Positions 22,253 through 30,798 of a DNA stretch of 64,000 nt are shown piece after piece; the first letter of the stretch is position 1, and every line of letters begins with the position of its first letter. The position numbers and the translations under genes were made by a program. A model generated the notes under the pieces. It searched no databases and had not been told where the DNA came from. It was given only the letters and a program-made list of their open reading frames with translations. Source of the stretch: Pratylenchus scribneri (Eukaryota > Nematoda > Chromadorea > Rhabditida > Pratylenchidae); NCBI GenBank assembly GCA_030063045.1, contig JAQSEB010000016.1, positions 1,116,001-1,180,000 of the forward strand, in the 5' to 3' direction.

Positions 22253-23170
22253 TCAAGCACATCTATTTAACCAAAGGCCATCATCATGAATACCACATGA
22301 TCCACTGCAGCAGTCGCTACCATCATAACATGCTAAAATGTCATACACAAATAAAAATTAAAAGTTATTATTAGAAAATTGAAGATATCCCAACCTTTTT
22401 GAATGAAAAATATTTTTGTGCATATCACTTTGCTAATATTTCAATTATTTCTCTGATTTTTCTTGATTATTTGCTTAAATTCTTTTAGCATTAATGTATT
22501 TATTAGCTATAAAATAATTTAAAAAAATTAATGGTAGAAATGGAAAATAACCACATAGAATGCCATGCCCTAAAATTATACATACGTGTTTGTCCATCAC
22601 TTGTTGGGATGCAGCAACGGCCGTCCGTACATCTCTTATTGCAACATGTTTCATCTGATTGACATTCTAAAAATCATAGACAATTACATAATTTGCCTAG
22701 ACATAACTTTTAAAAATTAAAAAAGAAAGAAAATTAAAAATATCACTACTCATTTTGAAAAATATTTTTGAACTCATTATATTGCTAAAATTTCAATTGT
22801 TCTAATTTTTATTATTAATTGATTTTTTAATTGTTCAGTATTAAACTATTTACTTGCAATCACATCTCACAATCAACAAATTAATTTTTACGAATTGGAA
22901 ACAACCCGGAATGGAATTCAATCCCTTATAATTATACACACCGGCTCCATTTTTGAGGCAATCATAGCACCAGAACCAAGAGCAATATTTCCCTTCCGGA
23001 CATGCTGAAAAGGTATAAATATAAATTTTTGTCAAGCATTTACTAAACATACGTGGGTCGCACATTTGACCGTCCACCTGCACAACATGCTGTTGAATCA
23101 ACAAAATGGCCAATAAGAAAAAAAACAAGAGTGGAAAGGCATTTTTGTTGAACGAATGGAAGTCAACCAT
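22253..23170 (-). CDS. Small secreted cysteine-rich (knottin-like) protein, copy B
   Basis: The four exons 23170-23053, 23004-22942, 22666-22586 and 22332-22253 give 113 aa. Exon 1 is a signal peptide (…LAILLIQQHVVQVDG). Each later exon is a cysteine cassette. Exon 2 has C-x5-C-x4-C-x2-C. Exon 3 has C-x5-CC-x3-C-x4-CC. Exon 4 has C-x5-CC-x3-C and a closing C. All three introns are phase 1, so each inner exon (63 and 81 nt) can be added or dropped without frame change. Intron 1 is 48 nt, has no in-frame stop and would add 16 residues if retained. The cysteine spacing of exons 3-4 is that of inhibitor-cystine-knot proteins; the biological role is unknown. Copies A, C and D are paralogs. Confidence 0.65.
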
Positions 23171-23242
23171 TTTATTAGGAAAATGTGGAATTTGATAAAA
23201 TGGATGGAATGGAAAATGATAGATTTGTGTGGCATTCCAGTG

Positions 23243-23254
23243 GGCTTATAAAGA
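23243..23254 (-). promoter_or_regulatory. TATA box of copy B
   Basis: The minus strand reads CTTTATAAGCCC about 75-85 bp upstream of the ATG, matching copies A, C and D. Confidence 0.55.
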
Positions 23255-23389
23255 CCATCAATTGGTGCAATTTTCCTCTGTATTAAGGCAAAAAAAAATT
23301 ATCCAAATCCGAGACCAAAATGCGTACAATTTTGTTTTCTTTTTTATTTGATACCAAAACTCAACAAAAATTATTCCCAAATGCGAACA

Positions 23390-23740
23390 GCTTCCCCAAT
23401 CATTCATATGACCTGGACTAGAATGATCAAAATTATCCATCCTAAAATGCAAATCCTTTGCTTTTTTTGATGGATAGAGCCAAATTTCATTTCATCCAAT
23501 TCCGATTTTTCTGTTAAATAAGGAAGCAAAGATTATTCGTATTTTGGCCCTTGGATTTGGATAATTGTATTTTTTAAAAAAAGAGGAAAATTTGCTCGAT
23601 TGGTTGTTATTAAATGAATGTGAATTCGTTTTTGGTGTAATGGGGCTGGCCCTGTGGCCAAACCAAAATCCGAGCATAGTAAAAATCACCAAAAAAAGGG
23701 GCCCATCAAAACTCAAATCCTCAATTTTTATTTTGCATAT
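23390..23740. repeat. Upstream repeat module, copy 2 (uninserted site)
   Basis: This is the intact counterpart of the module at 1480-2680. The run GTGAATTCGTTTTTGGTGTAATGGGGC has no insertion at the point where the 814-bp MITE sits in copy 1. It lies upstream of copy B. Confidence 0.6.
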
Positions 23741-24249
23741 TTCATTCAAAAATTTCGATGTGGAAAAAGACTCATAAAATATATAAAAATTTTACTAAAA
23801 TCTAATTCATAAATAAATTATTATAATAATTGGAAATGAATTAGAGAGAAAAAATTCTATTTTATTTTTATAAATTTAAAAAATAAATTCCTAGTCCAAT
23901 AAAAACAAAAAGGAAAAAAGATAAAAAAATGGGTGAAAATGATCCTGAAAATATTTTTAAATTATGTTTTAAATTGCATATTTTTGAAGCTTTTTCTTAT
24001 TTTAGTAGTTTTTCAACATTTTTAAAATTATCAATTTTGAATTTCAATGTATCATGTTTAAAATTCGATTATTATTTTTTACATTATTTTTTTTCTTTTC
24101 ATCCGGCAAAGAGGCATTTTTCTAATTTTATGTGCCATTCTGTGGAGTGATCAGTGCGGGTATAATCGGCAATAGGCCAATACATGGACTTTGTTCCTAA
24201 TTATTTCCACTGGAAATTCGAAAGAATATTTCTAACTAACACAAAATAA

Positions 24250-24705
24250 TATAATAAAATAATAACCATAATGCGAATAATCTTTGTTTCTATGTTCGCC
24301 CGAAAATTTGGAATTGGTGAAGTTTGGTGTATCCAGTAAAAAGGCATGGGATTTGCATTTTGGATGAATTAGTTTTATCATGGAGAAAAAGGGAATTATT
24401 CGCATTTTAGGCATACTGATTTTGATAGTTTATTATCTGTTTTGAAATTGAGGAAAATTTGCTCAATGCCTATCCTATAAAGTGATGGAATTTACATTTA
24501 GGATGGATAATTTTGTTCGTCCTTGTCAGCAGGTTATTATGGGAGGAAAAGAAGCAAATTTATTCGCGTTTGGGAGATCCGCGTCCGCGTATTTTGAATT
24601 TTTTTTAAATTTATTAACGAAAATAAGAAAACAATGTTGTTGGCATTTTGGGCCCACGGATTTGGATAATTTTTGTCTTATATAGAGGAAAATTTGCACC
24701 ATTGG
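24250..24705. repeat. Upstream repeat module, copies 3 and 4 (degenerate, upstream of copy C)
   Basis: Two partly overlapping degenerate versions of the module blocks (CGGATTTGGATAATTTT, GAGGAAAATTTGC, GGGCCCACGG, TTATTCGC.TTT.GG) precede the plus-strand copy C. Confidence 0.5.
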
Positions 24706-24708
24706 TGG

Positions 24709-24720
24709 CCTTTATAAGCC
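24709..24720 (+). promoter_or_regulatory. TATA box of copy C
   Basis: CCTTTATAAGCC lies about 95 bp upstream of the ATG at 24812, as in the other copies. Confidence 0.55.
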
Positions 24721-24811
24721 GATTGAAAAGTCACACAAACCCATCATTCCATTCAATCCCTTTATCCAAATTTCCCACATTTTCTTCACTCCTGAATATA
24801 CTTCAAATAAA

Positions 24812-25079
24812 ATGGCCACATTCCTTTCATTCCACAAAAATGCCTTGACAAAGTTGTTCGTTGTCTTGCTAGCTATTTTGTTGATTCAACAGCATGTTGT
24901 GCAGGTGGACGGTCAAATGTGCGACCCACGTATGTTTAGTAAATGCTTGACAAAAATTTATATTTATACCTTTTCAGCATGTCCGGAAGGGAAATATTGC
25001 TCTTGGTTCTGGTGCTATGATTGCCTCAAAAATGGAGCCGGTGTGTATAATTATAAGGGATTGAATTCCATTCCGGGTT
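24812..25079 (+). pseudogene. Cysteine-rich secreted family, copy C, truncated after exon 2
   Basis: Exon 1 (24812-24929), the 48-nt intron and exon 2 (24978-25040) are nearly identical to copy B, including intron and donor bases. Identity stops abruptly at about 25079 (after ATTCCATTCCGGGTT). No equivalents of exons 3 and 4 follow on this strand. Reading through both donors leaves an open frame to 25261, but its tail is hydrophobic and unrelated. It is therefore an inverted, 3'-truncated duplicate. Whether it still makes a shortened secreted protein is unknown. Confidence 0.6.
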
Positions 25080-25989
25080 TAGCAAAAAAATTTTTGGGTG
25101 TTGCAATACATTTAATAATTGAATTTGATTTAATTTTTTTGTTAACAAATTTAATCATGTTCAGTTTATTTCTTTTTCATCAACTTATTTCGTTCCGTCG
25201 AAGTCTTTTCTTCATTTACAGCAGTTTGGATGTCTGGGAGGACAATCTGAAACGGTATTAATAAAAATTATATTTTGTGAATTTATTAAACATACCAACA
25301 GGTTTACAATTTTGACCGTCCACCTGCACGACATATAGTTGAATCAACAGAATGGTCAACACGAGAAATAAGCTGAAGTACAACCGCGGGTGTGCGTTAG
25401 ATAAATAGTGCCAATTGTTGCATTAGATAAAAAAGTGCCAATTGTTGCGTTAGATAAAAAAGTGCCAATTGTTGCGTTAGATAAAAAAAGTGCCAAATTT
25501 TTGTTTAAAAAAAGGTAAAAATGGGCCAAAAGGGGGTGCGCGGCATATATCCGGATATATGGAGATTAAGGTAGATAATGGGGGGATTAAGAGGGATTAA
25601 TGCCTGAAATGAATGGGTGATGATTCTGATGGATTAGAGAAGGTAAAGAAATTAGCTGGAAGCTTGGAGAGTGCGCGAGATTAAGCCAGATATAGTGGGA
25701 TTAAGGTGGATATAGGGGGATTAAGCCCAGAAATGGATGGGAAATCGTCCGGAGGATCACTGAAAGGAAGGGGAAGTAATAGAGACTAGGAGAGTTCATG
25801 GGATTAGGTCGGATATAGGGGATTAAGTGGGATAAGAGGATTAAGCCAATTAAGCCCTGAAAAAGATGGGCTCGAATCCTGGTTTAAGCCGTTTTGCTTC
25901 CGGCTTCGCGAAATTCCTATGCTCCGAATTCCTAATCCTAATCCCTAGCTCCTAACTAGGCTCATCCGGCTTAATCCTCCTATATCCAC

Positions 25990-26638
25990 CAGGTTGCCAT
26001 AATACCGGGTTTCCCCGGCATTTACCGGGGTTTTGATGTCCCGGCCGGGGTTTTGCCGGGGTTTTGGGAATGCCGGGTTTTTGCCGGGGTTTTCATAATT
26101 TGCCGTGCTTTTGCCGGGTTTTTAAATTTTTAGCTAAATTTTTCGGTGCGCGGCTATTTTTAGCTAATTTTTCTTCCAATCAGGGCCCATTTTTAGCTAT
26201 TTTTTCTCCCTATCAGGGCCATTTTTAGCTAATTTTTCTTCCAATCAGGGCCCATTTTTAGCTATTTTTTCTCCCTATCAGGGCCATTTTTAGCTAATTT
26301 TTCTTCCAATCAGGGCCCATTTTTAGCTACTTTTTCTCCCTATCAGGGCCATTTTTTAGCTAATTTTTTCCTTCCTTCGCGGCTTTTTCTGGCTAAACTT
26401 TTTGACGGCAGACCGATTTTTAAAGCTTATGATATCTTTATTTCATAACGCACATGCTCAAAAAGTCAATTAAAAATATAAATCTGAAGTAGAAAATTTT
26501 TACAAGCTTTTAAATTGCATTTTAACACGTTTTAAAAGATGCCGGATTTTTACCGGGGTTTTGAAAATTTTTGCCGGGGTTTTGCCGGGTTTTTAGACCC
26601 GAATGCCGGGGTTTTGCATTTTGGAGATGGCATCCCTG
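25990..26638. mobile_element. 649-bp hAT-type MITE nested in the Mutator-like element
   Basis: The termini CAGGTTGCCAT and ATGGCATCCCTG are imperfect inverted repeats. The perfect 8-bp duplication ATATCCAC flanks them (25982-25989, 26639-26646). Both ends carry GCCGGGGTTTT motifs. The middle holds a tandem array (see next entry). Confidence 0.8.
26155..26375. repeat. About 60-bp tandem repeat inside the nested MITE
   Basis: A unit made of 'CATTTTTAGCTAATTTTTCTTCCAATCAGGGCC' and a sister half 'CATTTTTAGCTATTTTTTCTCCCTATCAGGG' alternates about three and a half times, so it is a two-part higher-order unit. Confidence 0.7.
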
Positions 26639-27079
26639 ATATCCACCTTAATCCCTATATATCTGGTTATATTTCGCGTGCTCCGAACACTAAACCCTTA
26701 GCCCCTAGATCAAATGCCGCCCTTAACCCTAACCCTTAACTCCTAAGATGAGATTTAATCTGGCTTAATCCCCCCATTATCCACTTTAATCCTCCTATAT
26801 CCGTCTAGCGCACCCCCTTTTGAAACATTTTTACCTTTAAACAAAAATTTGGCACTTTTTTTATCTAACGCGACAAATTGGCACTTTTTTATCTAACGCA
26901 ACAATTGGCACTTTTATCATTTTTTTATCTAACGCGTGTGCACCAAGTACAACATTGGGAAGGCATTTTTGTTGGCAGCCATTTTATTCGGAGGAGAATA
27001 TTTTAGAGCAGGAAAATGTGGGGAATATTGTTAAAATGGATATGATGGAAAATGATGAATTTGTGGACTTTCCAATGTG

Positions 27080-27091
27080 GGTTTATAAAGG
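27080..27091 (-). promoter_or_regulatory. TATA box of copy D
   Basis: The minus strand reads CTTTATAAACCC about 100 bp upstream of the interrupted start codon. Confidence 0.5.
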
Positions 27092-27184
27092 TCCCTAAAT
27101 GGGGGCAAATATCTGTGCAAACAAAAAAATATCAAAATCCGTGGACCCAAAATTCGACAATTTTGCTTCTTTTAACACATGTAC

Positions 27185-27520
27185 TTTCACGGGTGATCAA
27201 AATTATCCATCCAAACCATCCGTTTAACCTTTCACGGATAATCAAAATTATCCATACAAAAACGAATCCATGCTTATCTGCTGATAGGCCAGATTTCATG
27301 CTAATAAAAATTATCCATCTAAAATGCAAACAAATCCCCTTCTTTGCCAGATAGGCAACTTAATTCCATTTCCATCCAAATAAAGATCAACCATTCAAAA
27401 TGCAAATCACTTCCATTTACCAGACAGGCAAACTTAATTCCACCCAAATAAAAATTATCAATCCAAAATGCAAACAAATCCCTTTCATTGCCAATTAGGC
27501 AAACATAATTATATCCTAAT
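27185..27520. repeat. Degenerate tandem motif upstream of copy D
   Basis: AAAATTATCCATCCAAA…ATGCAAA followed by CCTT…TTGCCAGATAGGCAAAC recurs four to five times with drift. This is the first block of the upstream module, here multiplied in tandem. Confidence 0.5.
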
Positions 27521-28216
27521 AAGTTCATTTAGTTATGTAAATAAACCAAAAAATCTAAAAAAATTTCCGTTTTTATTTCACAAAGATGAATTTCACTAGA
27601 ATGAGGTGGCACTTCCCTCTGTACCTGAAAATAAACGGCAATTTTCCCGGTTAGTTCTTAGGAAATTTTAAATTCTAATTTTTATTTTCCAATTATTTTC
27701 CTCAACATTTCGAGGTATAATTTTTAAAAAAATGGAATTTAGATTTATATGTGGCAAAAATTTTTTTAATAGCAAAATTTTATAATATATTTTTCTATGG
27801 TTAATTAGGAATTCTAATTCGATTTTATTTGACCTCTATTTGTCAAATTTTAGTCATCAATTTTGATAGGACCATTGAAGCATTTACGATGGATATGAAG
27901 TATAACACATATGTAAATGTTGACAATGCAATTTAACAAAATGGTCAAATATTATTTAATGAGAAGATATTCGCGAATAATATAAAAATTACACTAGGAA
28001 AATAATTTGATTGTAAATTTGATTATTGTTGTAAAATTTGTAAATCTAAATAGTAATTTCGATAATTTTTATTATGAATTAATTATATTTACCTAAATAT
28101 TACTGATGCGAGGTATTATCTGCACCCAATTTGATGGCATAAAAGTTGAGTCAACAAAAAATTTGGTTTCTAAAAGCCTATTTGGAATAGTTAGATGCTT
28201 TTTATGCTTGATTTAG

Positions 28217-28822
28217 GTTTACAAAAGCAGTCTATGTCACCCACACTGGAAGGCCAGACAAAGGGGTTTACAAAAGCAATATATGTCACCCACTGTGAAG
28301 GGCCAGACAAAGGGGTTTACAAAAGCAATATATGTCACCCACGCTGAAGGGCCAGACAAAGGGGTTTACAAAAGCAATATATGTCACCCACTGTGAAGGG
28401 CCAGACAAAGGGGTTTACAAAAGCAATATATGTCACCCACTGTGAAGGGCCAGACAAAGGGGTTTACAAAAGCAATATATGTCACCCACGCTGAAGGGCC
28501 AGACAAAGGGGTTTACAAAAGCAATATATGTCACCCACACTGAAGGGCCAGACAAAGGGGTTTACAAAAGCAATATATGTCACCCACTGTGAAGGGCCAG
28601 ACAAAGGGGTTTACAAAAGCAATATATGTCACCCACACTGAAGGGCCAGACAAAGGGGTTTACAAAAGCAATATATGTCACCCACACTGAAGGGCCAGAC
28701 AAAGGGGTTTACAAAAGCAATATATGTCACCCACTGTGAAGGGCCAGACAAAGGGGTTTACAAAAGCAATATATGTCACCCACACTGAAGGGCCAGACAA
28801 AGGGGTTTACAAAAGCAATATA
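28217..28822. repeat. 49-bp minisatellite, 12 units plus a partial
   Basis: The unit starts GTTTACAAAAGCAATATATG and ends GGCCAGACAAAGGG. Copies are almost identical except for one site, which reads CACACTG, CACTGTG or CACGCTG. Spacing is exactly 49 bp from 28217 to 28805. Confidence 0.95.
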
Positions 28823-30204
28823 ATTTTTTTTCTTTTTCATTTTATTATAATCAATTACTGCTAATGCGGAGGGAGAATTTCTCTATCCAAATTTCGGGTT
28901 CTCAACTATATTATATTTTCATAAATTTGTACTTTTTCAATCGATTTCATCCGACAAAAAATCAATATGTCCAACTATTTTGCTTTTTTCTCCCATTTTC
29001 CCTCCCCTCTATTTTGGCCAAATCAGAGAAATATATTTCTTAACCGCGTGCGCGAACGCGAACAAATTCTCGTCAAATAAAAAATGTGGGGATGGGAAGA
29101 TATCTTCCAGATTCATTGCTTAAAATGTTTTTGTTTCTTCCAAAAATTATTGTAAAACTTCTAATAGAAGCCCCCGCTCTAGTAGAAGTCCAAGCTCTAA
29201 TAGAAGCACCCCGTCGAAAAATTTATGTCAAAAATGACCAATTTTTAGGTGAATATTAAGTCTAAATAAGTGTTTCTTGTTTCAAAAATTCCGAAAAGTC
29301 ACACCTAGGAGGGTCTCTGATGTTTATAAGCTATTAGAAGTTTTACGGTGTCAAAAAAATAAGCATTTCTTCAATTTTGAAACTTGAATTTTTGAATTAT
29401 CCGCTGTAAAAATAAGGAATTGATGGTACTTGATCATCCCATACTTGTACTGTGCCATTCATTTTTTTATTCCTTAAAAACACTGAACATTACCTAAAGA
29501 GTGAGAATTTCACAATTCAAACCTCGGGCCCGCAAATTTGACTATAAATATATATATATTTTATATTTTTCATAAATTTGCCCTTTTCAATCGATTTCAT
29601 CCGACAAAAATCAATATTGCCAATTGTTTTTTTTTTCCTATTTCCCCTCCCAACTATTTCGGCCAAATCAGAGAAATCCATTTCCTTCAATTTTTCTATC
29701 TCTGCTCACCGCGTTCACGAACGCAAACAAATTCTCGTCCACTCAAAAATGAGGATGATGCCGGTGAAATATCCGCCATTATTTCATGGCTCTTTATTAC
29801 TTCCCCAAATAAACCAAAAAGCAAGCATTCATTCAATTATAATTATAATAATGAAAGAAAAACAACTTCTCAACCCTTCGTTATTAATATTTAGGCCATT
29901 AAATTTGAATTTTAAAAATGTTTTTTAAAATAAATTTGACCTTACTTTCTAAGCCATTGTTGACTATTATGGTAATAATGCCAAAATTTGCCAAAAATGT
30001 GTTACCTAAGGCCATTAGTAAAATGTTGGCATTGGGCACTTACCAATATTAGCATAATATTATTGGACAAAAAATGAGACAAAAAGTCGGGTTAATAATA
30101 TCAAAAATTATAAGCCTAAATCCGGTCGACCCAGCAGAGAATACTTTACCGCCGGAATAAGATTTACCTATTTTTTTTGTATTTTATTTTGGCCCATTTT
30201 TGAT

Positions 30205-30224
30205 CCCCCCCCCCCCCCCCCCCC
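30205..30224. repeat. Run of 20 C
   Basis: An uninterrupted homopolymer of 20 cytosines in AT-rich surroundings. Its exact length may be affected by sequencing. Confidence 0.8.
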
Positions 30225-30346
30225 AATCCTTTTTTTAGATGACTCGAGCGCTCCCTTTTTATTAAAATGTCTCCAAATCCAAAATGAATCTGACTCTCCC
30301 TTAATGCTTTTTATTTTAAATTTCTAATTTTGGTTGATGTATATTG

Positions 30347-30545
30347 TAGAGATCGGCAAAATGCCTTCTGCTGGATTGCTGGACTGAATTTTTTTAATTT
30401 TTATTTTTACTGGATCGCGGGATGATCCCGTAAAAATTCCTCTAAATCCCGTGCGGGATTTACACTTTTTTCTTGCAGGATCGGATTGAGAATCCCACAA
30501 TCAGCAAAAATCCAGCACGAGATCCGGTCCTTGGGCCGATCTCTA
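30347..30545. mobile_element. 199-bp hAT-type MITE
   Basis: The termini TAGAGATCGGC and GCCGATCTCTA are perfect inverted repeats. The 8-bp flanks GTATATTG (30339-30346) and GTATATAG (30546-30553) match at seven positions. The interior carries ATCCCG/CGGGAT motifs, again a short GC-rich word family. Confidence 0.82.
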
Positions 30546-30798
30546 GTATATAGTATGTAACCAAAATTCAAAACTTCCGTGTTGGCCATAATAAGCAGAG
30601 AAATCCAATTCCCAGCATTTCATTAATTTCTCTATCTCTACTTCCTCCCGCGCGAACGAATTTATCCACCCAAAAATTGCTGCCGGTGATAGAACATCTT
30701 CATATTTTCATTTCTTCTCCAATCAATCCATAAAATCCGTTTTTTTCACTTTGGATTTAAAACCCTAAAAATTTAAATAAATTCAAAGGATCAAACTT

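Larger units (their letters stand above)
25385..26944. mobile_element. 1.56-kb Mutator-like non-autonomous element with repeat-built ends
   Basis: The perfect 9-bp direct repeat AAGTACAAC flanks the element (25376-25384, 26945-26953). The ends are inverted arrays of a 27-30 bp unit containing GCGTTAGATAAAAAAGTGCC (left 25388-25500, right 26855-26940). Inside are GGGATTAAG-rich sequence and a nested hAT MITE. No transposase frame is visible. The 9-bp duplication and long composite terminal repeats suggest a MULE; the superfamily is inferred. Confidence 0.8.
25212..26982 (-). pseudogene. Cysteine-rich secreted family, copy D, split by a transposon
   Basis: The start codon (26982) and the first codons of exon 1 lie on one side of a 1.56-kb insertion, and the rest of the signal-peptide exon (25375-25296) lies on the other. 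Exon 2 (25246-25212) follows a phase-1 intron and ends in a CC-K stop, so the mature part is very short with few cysteines. The 9-bp target duplication marks the exact break inside the signal-peptide codons. The gene is inactive as it stands unless the element is spliced or excised. Copies C and D converge, with exon 2 of D lying just beyond the truncated end of C. Confidence 0.7.
28915..30700. repeat. Three diverged copies of a segment preceding the basic-tailed secreted gene
   Basis: Segments at about 28915-29090, 29570-29755 and 30590-30690 share blocks: TCAATCGATTTCATCCGACAAAA (first two), AATCAGAGAAATC/T, and GCGCGAACGCGAACAAATTCTCGTC or its variants. The third lies about 100 bp upstream of the ATG at 30799, so the first two look like duplicated 5' regions without the gene. 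The remainder of this stretch is AT-rich and empty apart from the entries below. Confidence 0.5.

Noticed and set aside
24812..25261. 149-codon unspliced frame in copy C taken as an intact gene
   Set aside because: It reads through the first intron and past the exon-2 donor into unrelated AT-rich sequence after the duplication breakpoint.
25870..25900. GGCTCGAATCC resembling a tRNA T-arm
   Set aside because: There is no acceptor stem, D-arm or anticodon arm at the right spacing; it lies in the Mutator-like element.
28217..28822. CRISPR-like regular array
   Set aside because: There are no distinct spacers; the whole 49-bp unit is repeated, and the genome is eukaryotic.
29538..29928. Two overlapping frames of about 116 codons
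   Set aside because: There is no signal, motif or splice support; they lie in a duplicated 5' segment of non-coding character.
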